Under the pieces are notes generated by a model. It saw nothing but the letters and a program-made list of their open reading frames with translations, had not been told where the DNA came from and made no database searches. DNA of 64,000 nt from Pseudomonas farris. GTDB taxonomy: Bacteria > Pseudomonadota > Gammaproteobacteria > Pseudomonadales > Pseudomonadaceae. A program made the position numbers and the translations under genes. This document shows, piece by piece, positions 17,549 through 24,414 of this stretch (positions are counted from its first letter, which is position 1; each line of letters starts with the position of its first letter). The stretch spans positions 153,810-217,809 of the forward strand of contig NZ_JAHSTV010000012.1 of NCBI RefSeq assembly GCF_019145235.1. Reading direction: 5' to 3'.

Positions 17549-17977
17549 ATGCTTGAAGCGCTCTCCATCTCCCTGAATAAAGCCGCCGTGCTCGGGTTTG
17601 TTTTGTACATCCTCGGCGCCGCCGTGCTGTTCGCGCTGTTCCAGTTCATCTACACCCGAATCACCCCGCACAAAGAATTCGAACTGATCCGCTCGGGTAA
17701 CGTTGCGGCCGCGATCGCGCTGGGTGGCGCCATCATCGGTTTCGCCATTCCGGCCAGTAATGTGATTGCCTACTCGATCAGCATTCTGGACTTCGTCGTC
17801 TGGGCAGTGATCGCCGCTTTCGTACAATTGCTGGCGTTTCTGGTGACCAGTCTGGTGCTCAAAGGCGCCTCTGAACGCATTAAAAAAGGTGAAATCGCTG
17901 CGGGTATCTATATCGCGGCAGTGGCCATCAGCGTCGGCATGTTGAACGCCGCGTGCATGACCCCTTCCTCGAACTGA
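17549..17977 (+). CDS. yjfL: YjfL-like DUF350 inner-membrane protein
   Basis: 142 residues with four predicted membrane helices in two repeats, the usual DUF350 layout. The GGAIIGFAIPASNVIAYS segment near residues 69-86 is the family's conserved part. An AAGGAAGAAG ribosome binding site lies before the ATG. DUF350 proteins have been proposed as small membrane partners of PspA-like and ATP-grasp proteins; the function is not established. The gene lies 14 bases after yjfK and 19 bases before yjfM. Confidence 0.85.
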   Translation: MLEALSISLNKAAVLGFVLYILGAAVLFALFQFIYTRITPHKEFELIRSGNVAAAIALGGAIIGFAIPASNVIAYSISILDFVVWAVIAAFVQLLAFLVTSLVLKGASERIKKGEIAAGIYIAAVAISVGMLNAACMTPSSN

Positions 17978-17996
17978 TTGCGCCACGGAGATTCCG

Positions 17997-18734
17997 ATGA
18001 AACGAAGCAAGTACGTTCAGCTCTCGCTGGCAGCGTCGGTCGCCATGGCGATATCAGGTTGCGGGCCGACAGAAAAAACCTACCCGGTGCAGAAGAAGTA
18101 CAACTTCCAGTCTGTTCAGCAGTGTGCCGATGAAAAACTCCCGGTAGACGTCTGCTCTGACGCCTACATGACCGCCATGGCAGAGCATCGCCGTATCGCG
18201 CCGGTGTACGACAACCAGGCCGATTGCGATGCCGACTTTGTCGCCGACTGGTGCCAGCAGGATTCCGCCGGCAAGTTCATCCCCAAGCTGGGCGGTTTCG
18301 AACTGACCGCCGATGGCGAGGTGACGCAATCCCAGGTGGACGCGGCCAAGGCTCAACTGCCGGCCTCGGAAGCGAACAGCGGAGGCTCCGGATTCTCCGG
18401 CACCAGCCTGCTGACCGGCCTGCTGATCGGCAACATGCTGAGTAGCAATCGCAATAGCTACTTCTCCGAGCCGGTCTACCGCTACCGCGATGATCGCGGC
18501 AACTACGGCTCCTCAACGCTCAACCAGCGGATTTCCAAAGGCTCAACCTTTACCAAGTCCAATCAGGCAAGGTACGGCAGCAGCAGCAGCAGCAGCAGCT
18601 ACACCGACTCAATCCGTTCAGGCAGCAAGCCGATATCCGTTGCCTCATCCACGTCTCGTGGCGGCTTCGGCAGCAAAGCCAGCGCCCGCAGCGGTTGGGG
18701 CGGTTCGAGCAGCGCTGGCCGATCGAGCAGTTAA
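17997..18734 (+). CDS. yjfM: YjfM-like DUF1190 lipoprotein with Ser-rich tail
   Basis: 245 residues. The N-terminus is a lipoprotein signal: basic MKRSK, a hydrophobic core, then lipobox ISGC with Cys22 as the lipidated residue. The DUF1190 part has paired cysteines (QQCADEKLPVDVCSDAYM; NQADCDADFVADWCQ) that could form disulfides in the periplasm. A Gly/Ser segment and a low-complexity C-terminus follow, with seven Ser in a row from an AGC run at 18579-18599 and RGGFGSKASARSGWGG near the end. Gly follows the lipid Cys, so outer-membrane sorting is likely. A C-terminal tail this rich in Ser, Gly and Arg may bind the cell wall or nucleic acid; this is inference. Confidence 0.83.
   Translation: MKRSKYVQLSLAASVAMAISGCGPTEKTYPVQKKYNFQSVQQCADEKLPVDVCSDAYMTAMAEHRRIAPVYDNQADCDADFVADWCQQDSAGKFIPKLGGFELTADGEVTQSQVDAAKAQLPASEANSGGSGFSGTSLLTGLLIGNMLSSNRNSYFSEPVYRYRDDRGNYGSSTLNQRISKGSTFTKSNQARYGSSSSSSSYTDSIRSGSKPISVASSTSRGGFGSKASARSGWGGSSSAGRSSS
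18579..18599 (+). repeat. AGC trinucleotide microsatellite (7 copies)
   Basis: Seven consecutive AGC codons encode Ser7 in the tail of the DUF1190 lipoprotein. Changes in copy number keep the reading frame and only lengthen or shorten the Ser stretch. Confidence 0.95.
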
Positions 18735-18746
18735 GGAACAAACGCC

Positions 18747-19904
18747 ATGAAGAAGATCCTCTGCGCAGAGCGTCATGACTGGAAACAGACCGCCGAAAGT
18801 CTTGGCTTTCTGTTCCATACCATCGACGACGAACCCTATTGGGACGAAAGCGCGTATTACCAGTTCACGCTCAAGCAGATCGAGAACGATCTCGAAGACC
18901 CGACCACCGAGATTCATGAGATGTGCATGGACCTGGTGGCCCGCGTGGTTCAGAGCGAGGAGTTGCTGGAGCGCCTGAGCATTCCAGCGCCATTCTTCGA
19001 CATGGTTCGCACTTCATGGCTCGAAGGCCACCCGCACCTGTATGGACGCATGGATTTTTCCTACGACGGCAGCGGGCCGGCCAAGTTGCTGGAACTCAAC
19101 TACGACACGCCGACCAGCCTGTATGAGGCGGCGGCGTTTCAGTGGGGCTGGCTGGAGCAATGCATCGAACGCGGCTTGCTGCCCAAGCATGCCGACCAGT
19201 TCAACAGCATCGACACCAAGCTGCATCAGGCCTTTGCCCAGCTGCAGCTCAAACAGCCCTTCTATTTCGCCTCGATGAAAGACTCGGTCGAAGACAAAGG
19301 CACCACCGACTACTTGCGCCTGATCGCGGAAAAGGTCGGCATCGAATCGCGGCACATCGACATCGAAGACATCGGCCTCACCCATGAAGGACGTTTCGTC
19401 GACTTAGAAGATCGCTGGATTCCTCATCTGTTCAAGCTGCATGCCTGGGAGTTCATCTTCCACGAACCCTTCGGCTCGGCGATTGCCCAGAGTGACACAC
19501 AGTTTTTCGAGCCCGCCTGGAAATCGATCATTTCCAACAAGGGTATCCTGCCACTGCTGTGGGAGTTCAACAAAGGTCACCCGAACCTGCTCGCGGCGCA
19601 CCTGGATCCAGACCCAAGCAAAGCGGTGCCAAAAGGCTGGGTGCGCAAGCCGTTCTTCTCCCGGGAAGGCGCCAACATTGAGCTGCAAACCGCTGACGGT
19701 CTGATCGTGAAAGAGGACGGGCCCTACACCGACGCGCCGTTTATCCTTCAGGAATTCGCCCCGCTGCCGAAGTTTGGCGACAGCTTTACGCTGGTTGGCT
19801 CCTGGGTGATCGGCGATCAGGCGGCCGGTATTGGCGTGCGGGAAGACAACAGTTTGATCACCAAGGATTCAAGCCGGTTTTTGCCGCACCTGATACTCGA
19901 CTGA
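18747..19904 (+). CDS. yjfC: Glutathionylspermidine synthase-like ATP-grasp protein, YjfC-like
   Basis: 385 residues, related to the synthetase half of E. coli Gss. N-terminal sequence WKQTAESLGFLFHTIDDEPYWDESAYY is typical, with LLELNYDTPTSLYEAA near residue 112 and ILPLLWEFNKGHPNLL near 267, then a C-terminal ATP-grasp portion ending in VGSWVIGDQAAGIGVRED. Such enzymes form an amide or peptide bond using ATP. No amidase half is present. E. coli YjfC and YgiC are the close relatives, and their substrates are uncertain. It closes the yjf-type operon, 12 bases after yjfM. An amide-ligase working on a peptide or polyamine is proposed for these gene sets from family knowledge. Confidence 0.86.
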   Translation: MKKILCAERHDWKQTAESLGFLFHTIDDEPYWDESAYYQFTLKQIENDLEDPTTEIHEMCMDLVARVVQSEELLERLSIPAPFFDMVRTSWLEGHPHLYGRMDFSYDGSGPAKLLELNYDTPTSLYEAAAFQWGWLEQCIERGLLPKHADQFNSIDTKLHQAFAQLQLKQPFYFASMKDSVEDKGTTDYLRLIAEKVGIESRHIDIEDIGLTHEGRFVDLEDRWIPHLFKLHAWEFIFHEPFGSAIAQSDTQFFEPAWKSIISNKGILPLLWEFNKGHPNLLAAHLDPDPSKAVPKGWVRKPFFSREGANIELQTADGLIVKEDGPYTDAPFILQEFAPLPKFGDSFTLVGSWVIGDQAAGIGVREDNSLITKDSSRFLPHLILD

Positions 19905-20011
19905 CCCATCCATCGCCGGTGTGGACATAAGTAAGATGCCCGCAAGACTTACGGCTGAAATACCGGATAATGGCGGCCAAATCGTCTAGCCCGTTATTCT
20001 GGTAATCCCCC

Positions 20012-22216
20012 ATGGAAATAAAGGTCAACTTTCTCGACAACCTTCGACTTGAAGCCAAGTTCGATGACTTCACGGTGGTGGCCGATCAACCTATCCGCTA
20101 CAAGGGCGATGGCTCGGCACCTGGCCCATTCGACTACTTCCTGGCTTCGTCGGCGTTGTGTGCGGCTTATTTCGTGAAGTTGTACTGCGACACCCGCAGT
20201 ATTCCCACGGATAACATCCGCCTGTCGCAGAACAACATTGTTGATCCGGAAAACCGCTACAACCAGATTTTCAAGATCCAGGTCGAGTTGCCGGCGGACA
20301 TCTCCGACAAGGACCGCCAGGGCATCCTGCGTTCCATCGACCGTTGCACCGTGAAAAAAGTGGTGCAAGCCGGACCTGAGTTTGTGATCGAAGAGGTGGA
20401 AAACCTCGACGCCGATGCCCAGGCGTTGTTGATGCCTGCATCCAATTCCGGGACGGGCACCTATATCGCGGGCAAGGATCTGCCGCTGGAGCAAACCATC
20501 GCCAATATGTCAGCCATTCTGGCGGACCTGGGCATGAAGATTGAAATCGCCTCGTGGCGCAATATCGTGCCCAATGTGTGGTCGCTGCATATCCGCGATG
20601 CGCACTCGCCGATGTGCTTTACCAACGGCAAGGGTGCGACCAAGGAAGGCGCGTTGGCGTCGGCGTTGGGCGAGTTTATCGAGCGACTCAACTGCAACTT
20701 CTTCTACAACGACCAGTTCTGGGGCGAGGACATCGCCAACGCAGCGTTTGTGCACTACCCGGACGAACGCTGGTTCAAGCCTGGCCGAAAAGATGAGCTG
20801 CCAACTGAAATTCTCGACGAGTACTGCCTGAAAATTTACAACCGCGACGGCGAGTTGCGTGGTTCCCATCTGATCGATACCAACTCGGGCAATGAAGAGC
20901 GCGGCATCTGCTCGCTGCCGTACGTGCGCCAGTCGGACGGCGAGGTGGTGTATTTCCCGTCCAACCTGATTGAAAACCTTTTCCTGAGCAACGGCATGAG
21001 TGCCGGTAACACGCTGGCCGAAGCCCAGGTGCAGTGCCTGTCGGAGATTTTCGAGCGCGCGGTAAAACGCGAAATCATCGAAGGTGAATTTGCACTGCCG
21101 GATGTGCCGGCCCACGTGCTGGCGAAGTACCCCGGGATACTGGCCGGCATTCAGGCGCTGGAAGAACAGGGATTCCCCGTGTTGGTGAAGGATGCGTCCC
21201 TGGGTGGTGAATTCCCGGTGATGTGCGTCACGTTGATGAACCCGCGTACCGGCGGCGTGTTCGCCTCGTTCGGCGCGCATCCGAGCCTGGAAGTGGCGCT
21301 GGAACGCAGCCTGACCGAATTGCTGCAGGGCCGCAGCTTCGAAGGCCTCAACGACTTGCCCCAGCCGACGTTTGAAGGTCACGCAGTGACCGAGCCGAAT
21401 AACTTCGTCGAGCACTTTATCGACTCCAGCGGCGTGGTGTCGTGGCGCTTCTTCAGTGCCAAATCGGATTACGAATTCGTGGAGTGGGACTTCTCCGGCC
21501 AGGGCGAAAACTCGAATGCCGAGGAAGCCGCGACCTTGTTCGGCATTCTCGAAGGCATGGGCAAAGAAGTGTACATGGCGGTCTACGAGCATATCGGCGC
21601 GAAGGCGTGCCGCATTCTGGTGCCGAACTATTCGGAAATCTATCCCGTGGACGATCTGATCTGGGATAACACCAACAAAGCGCTGTTCTTCCGCGCCGAC
21701 ATCCTGAACCTGCATCGCCTGGGCGAAGACGAACTGCAAGCGCTGGTTGAGCGCCTGGTGGAAAGCGAGCTGGACGACTACACCGACATCACCTCCTTGA
21801 TCGGCATCGAATTTGACGACAATACGGCTTGGGGTCAGCTGACGATCCTGGAGTTGAAGTTGCTGATTTATCTCGCCTTGCAACAGTTTGAAGAGGCGAA
21901 AGAGGCGGTGGAAATGTTCCTGCAGTACAACGACAACACGGTTGAGCGTGGCTTGTTCTACCAGGCCGTCAACGTGGTGCTGGAGATGAAGCTGGACGAA
22001 GACCTGGAGCTGGAAGACTACGAGGCCAATTTCCGCCGGATGTTTGGCAGCGAGCGGATGGATGCAGCAATCGGATCGGTGGACGGCAGCGTGCGTTTCC
22101 ATGGCTTGACGCCGACCAGCATGAAACTGGAGGGGCTCGACAGGCACCTGCGGTTGATCGATAGCTACAAGAAACTGCACTCGGCACGGGCCAATGTGAC
22201 CACTTTATTCAGTTAA
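20012..22216 (+). CDS. OsmC-YcaO fusion protein (S12 methylthiolation-related YcaO)
   Basis: 734 residues. Residues 1 to about 145 form an OsmC-like domain with the two cysteines of that family, Cys50 (SSALCAAYF) and Cys112 (DRCTVKKVV). Residues from about 150 match E. coli YcaO throughout: YIAGKDLPLE, VPNVWSLHIRD, the ATP-binding GKGATKEGALASALGEFIER (Glu221, Glu224) and the SNGMSAGNTLAEA segment, then a helical repeat C-terminus. YcaO uses ATP to activate amide bonds; E. coli YcaO works with RimO on ribosomal protein S12 Asp89. The OsmC fusion may handle a sulfur or peroxide step. It has a 107-base upstream gap and its own terminator, so it is probably not in the stress operon. Confidence 0.87.
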   Translation: MEIKVNFLDNLRLEAKFDDFTVVADQPIRYKGDGSAPGPFDYFLASSALCAAYFVKLYCDTRSIPTDNIRLSQNNIVDPENRYNQIFKIQVELPADISDKDRQGILRSIDRCTVKKVVQAGPEFVIEEVENLDADAQALLMPASNSGTGTYIAGKDLPLEQTIANMSAILADLGMKIEIASWRNIVPNVWSLHIRDAHSPMCFTNGKGATKEGALASALGEFIERLNCNFFYNDQFWGEDIANAAFVHYPDERWFKPGRKDELPTEILDEYCLKIYNRDGELRGSHLIDTNSGNEERGICSLPYVRQSDGEVVYFPSNLIENLFLSNGMSAGNTLAEAQVQCLSEIFERAVKREIIEGEFALPDVPAHVLAKYPGILAGIQALEEQGFPVLVKDASLGGEFPVMCVTLMNPRTGGVFASFGAHPSLEVALERSLTELLQGRSFEGLNDLPQPTFEGHAVTEPNNFVEHFIDSSGVVSWRFFSAKSDYEFVEWDFSGQGENSNAEEAATLFGILEGMGKEVYMAVYEHIGAKACRILVPNYSEIYPVDDLIWDNTNKALFFRADILNLHRLGEDELQALVERLVESELDDYTDITSLIGIEFDDNTAWGQLTILELKLLIYLALQQFEEAKEAVEMFLQYNDNTVERGLFYQAVNVVLEMKLDEDLELEDYEANFRRMFGSERMDAAIGSVDGSVRFHGLTPTSMKLEGLDRHLRLIDSYKKLHSARANVTTLFS

Positions 22217-22226
22217 CAGCGCCCAC

Positions 22227-22264
22227 AAAAAAGCGAAGCCAGATTACGGGCTTCGCTTTTTTTT
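22227..22264. terminator. Bidirectional intrinsic terminator between OsmC-ycaO and ssb
   Basis: The stem GCGAAGCC (22233-22240) pairs with GGCTTCGC (22249-22256), with an 8-base loop, followed by eight T to 22264. An A run precedes it on the plus strand, so it also works for ssb, transcribed from the other side. Confidence 0.93.
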
Positions 22265-22288
22265 ATTACTTACTGGACAGCAGCTTTT

Positions 22289-22816
22289 TTAGAACGGGAT
22301 ATCGTCATCAAAGCTGTCGAAATCCGGAGCCGGCTGCGGAGCGGCCTGCTGTGGAGCTGGTGCCTGGCGCGACTGTTGCGGTGCCGACTGCTGTGGACGC
22401 GGAGCCTGTTGGCGTGGGGCCGGGGCGGACTGCTGGTAGTTATTGCCCCCGCCTTGTTGGTCACCCTGCTGTGGACGGCCGCCCAACAATTGCATGGTGC
22501 CTTGCATGTCGACCACGATTTCAGTGGTGTAACGCTTGATACCGTCTTTTTCCCACTCGCGGGTTTGCAGCTTGCCTTCGATGTACACCTGCGAACCTTT
22601 GCGCAGGTATTCGCCGGCAATTTCGGCAACCTTGCCGAACATCGACACACGGTGCCATTCGGTCTTCTCGACCTTCTGACCGGTTTGCTTGTCGGTCCAC
22701 TGTTCGCTGGTCGCCAGACTCAGGTTGGTCACGGCGTTACCGTTAGGCAAGTAGCGAACTTCGGGATCCTGGCCGCAAGTGCCGACCAATATGACTTTGT
22801 TAACCCCACGGGCCAT
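22289..22816 (-). CDS. ssb: Single-stranded DNA-binding protein
   Basis: 175 residues. An N-terminal OB fold (about 1-110, starting MARGVNKVILVGTCGQDPEVRY) is followed by a Gln/Pro-rich linker and the acidic C-terminal tip DDDIPF, which recruits replication and repair proteins. It covers single-stranded DNA as a tetramer. The gene lies nine bases after the MFS gene, so the two are co-transcribed. As in other Pseudomonas, it stands near uvrA but is not divergent from it, because the MFS gene lies between them. Confidence 0.97.
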   Translation of the reverse strand: MARGVNKVILVGTCGQDPEVRYLPNGNAVTNLSLATSEQWTDKQTGQKVEKTEWHRVSMFGKVAEIAGEYLRKGSQVYIEGKLQTREWEKDGIKRYTTEIVVDMQGTMQLLGGRPQQGDQQGGGNNYQQSAPAPRQQAPRPQQSAPQQSRQAPAPQQAAPQPAPDFDSFDDDIPF

Positions 22817-22825
22817 AACGTTCTC

Positions 22826-24223
22826 CTAGGCTACGCACGCTGCCCCGGCCGGGTTGTTCACCAGGCGCTCAAGGGTGGTGCGATCCAATAGTTCTGTGTC
22901 CAATTTGATGTAAATCGCCGCTTCATCTTCGACGATCACTGCATCTGTTACCCCTACGACGGCCTTCAGGCGCTCGACCAGACCCGCTTCGCGGATCGCC
23001 TCGGGCGACAACGGCAAGCGCAGGCTCGTGACGTAAGGTGGTTCGCGCATGGTAACAGCAAAGGCCAGCCAGAGGGCAGCCAGGCCGGCGCATCCGAGGA
23101 ATACAACCGACAAACCGCCGTGCTGGAACATCCAGCCGCCGAGGATCCCGCCCAGCGCCGAACCGAGGAACTGACTGGTGGAATAAACCCCCATCGCTGT
23201 GCCCTTGCCGCCTGCCGGTGAAACTTTGCTGATCAGCGATGGCAAAGAGGCTTCCAGCAGATTGAACGCGGTGAAGAACACCACCGTACCAATCACCAGA
23301 GCCCGCAAGCTATCGCCGAACTGCCAGAAGAATAGCTCAGTGAGCATCAGCGTCAGCACTGCGCCCAATAAAACTCGTTTCATTTTGCGTCTCTTCTCGC
23401 CGTAGATAATGAACGGGATCATGGCGAAGAAGGAAATCAGCAACGCGGTCAGGTACACCCACCAGTGCTGCTCTTTAGGCAGCCCGGCTTTTTCGACCAG
23501 GGCCAGGGGCAATGCAACGAAGCTCGACATCAACATCGCGTGCAACACAAAAATGCCCAGGTCCAGGCGCAGCAGGTCCGGGTGCTTGAGCGTCGGTATC
23601 AGCGCCTGGCGCGCGACGCCGGACTCGCGGTGCTGCAACGGCCCGGTTGCGCGCGGCACCATGAACATCACAATGACGATGCCGACCAGCGCCATGCCTC
23701 CGGTGGCGAAGAACAACCCGGACAGACCGAAGACACGGGTCAGCAATGGTCCTACAACCATGGCGACAGCGAACGACAGACCAATCGTCATGCCGATCAT
23801 GGCCATGGCTTTGGTCCGATGCTGTTCCCGGGTCAGGTCTGACAGCAACGCCATGACCGCCGCGGAAATCGCCCCTGCGCCTTGCAGGATGCGTCCGGCA
23901 ATGACGCCCCAGATCGAATCGGCATTGGCCGCCAGCACGCTCCCTAGGGCGAAGATGATCAGCCCCAGGTAAATCACCGGACGACGACCGATGCGGTCGG
24001 AAATGAAGCCAAAAGGAATCTGAAAGATCGCCTGGGTCAGGCCGTAAGCGCCAATCGCCAACCCGATGAGGGCCGGGGTCGCTCCTGCCAGGTCCATCCC
24101 ATAGGTCGCCAGAACCGGCAACACCATGAACATGCCAAGCATACGGAAGGCGAACACCAGGGCCAGACCGCTTGCTGCGCGGGTCTCACTGCCACTCATG
24201 CGTTCGCTGTGGGGATCGTGCAT
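22826..24223 (-). CDS. MFS transporter, YajR-like with C-terminal soluble domain
   Basis: 465 residues, 12 predicted membrane helices, with the MFS motif GFISDRIGRRPVIYLG between helices 2 and 3. After helix 12 (about residue 390) comes a soluble segment (LSPEAIREAGLVERLKAVVGVTDAVIV, then a beta-like stretch) that fits the ferredoxin-like YAM domain of E. coli YajR. The start region MHDPHSERMSGSETRAASG is polar; the second Met is a possible alternative start. The transported substrate is unknown; drug-efflux is a common but unproved annotation. It lies between uvrA (divergent) and ssb, the same order as in P. aeruginosa. Confidence 0.88.
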   Translation of the reverse strand: MHDPHSERMSGSETRAASGLALVFAFRMLGMFMVLPVLATYGMDLAGATPALIGLAIGAYGLTQAIFQIPFGFISDRIGRRPVIYLGLIIFALGSVLAANADSIWGVIAGRILQGAGAISAAVMALLSDLTREQHRTKAMAMIGMTIGLSFAVAMVVGPLLTRVFGLSGLFFATGGMALVGIVIVMFMVPRATGPLQHRESGVARQALIPTLKHPDLLRLDLGIFVLHAMLMSSFVALPLALVEKAGLPKEQHWWVYLTALLISFFAMIPFIIYGEKRRKMKRVLLGAVLTLMLTELFFWQFGDSLRALVIGTVVFFTAFNLLEASLPSLISKVSPAGGKGTAMGVYSTSQFLGSALGGILGGWMFQHGGLSVVFLGCAGLAALWLAFAVTMREPPYVTSLRLPLSPEAIREAGLVERLKAVVGVTDAVIVEDEAAIYIKLDTELLDRTTLERLVNNPAGAACVA

Positions 24224-24414
24224 GGAAAAACCTCATGTGAACCGGCGGCGATTCTACCAGTCCCATCGATTGACGGGGTATATCGCGACGCTATGACGCG
24301 CACAGATGACGCAGTCTTCATGCAAGGCTGCGCGCCCCGCATTTGATAGTGTGCATCCATCCAGTATTTGGCCGTATACTCCTACGTTTTCGACGCCCGC
24401 CGAGCGAGGCCACT

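Noticed and set aside
20510..22180. A 556-codon open frame opposite the OsmC-YcaO gene
   Set aside because: Shadow frame; low-complexity His/Gln/Leu composition typical of reverse complements of GC-rich genes.
24224..24414. A LexA/SOS box before uvrA
   Set aside because: I looked for CTGT-N8-ACAG and found only a CTAT-N7-ACAG-like stretch. It has wrong spacing, so I do not call it.
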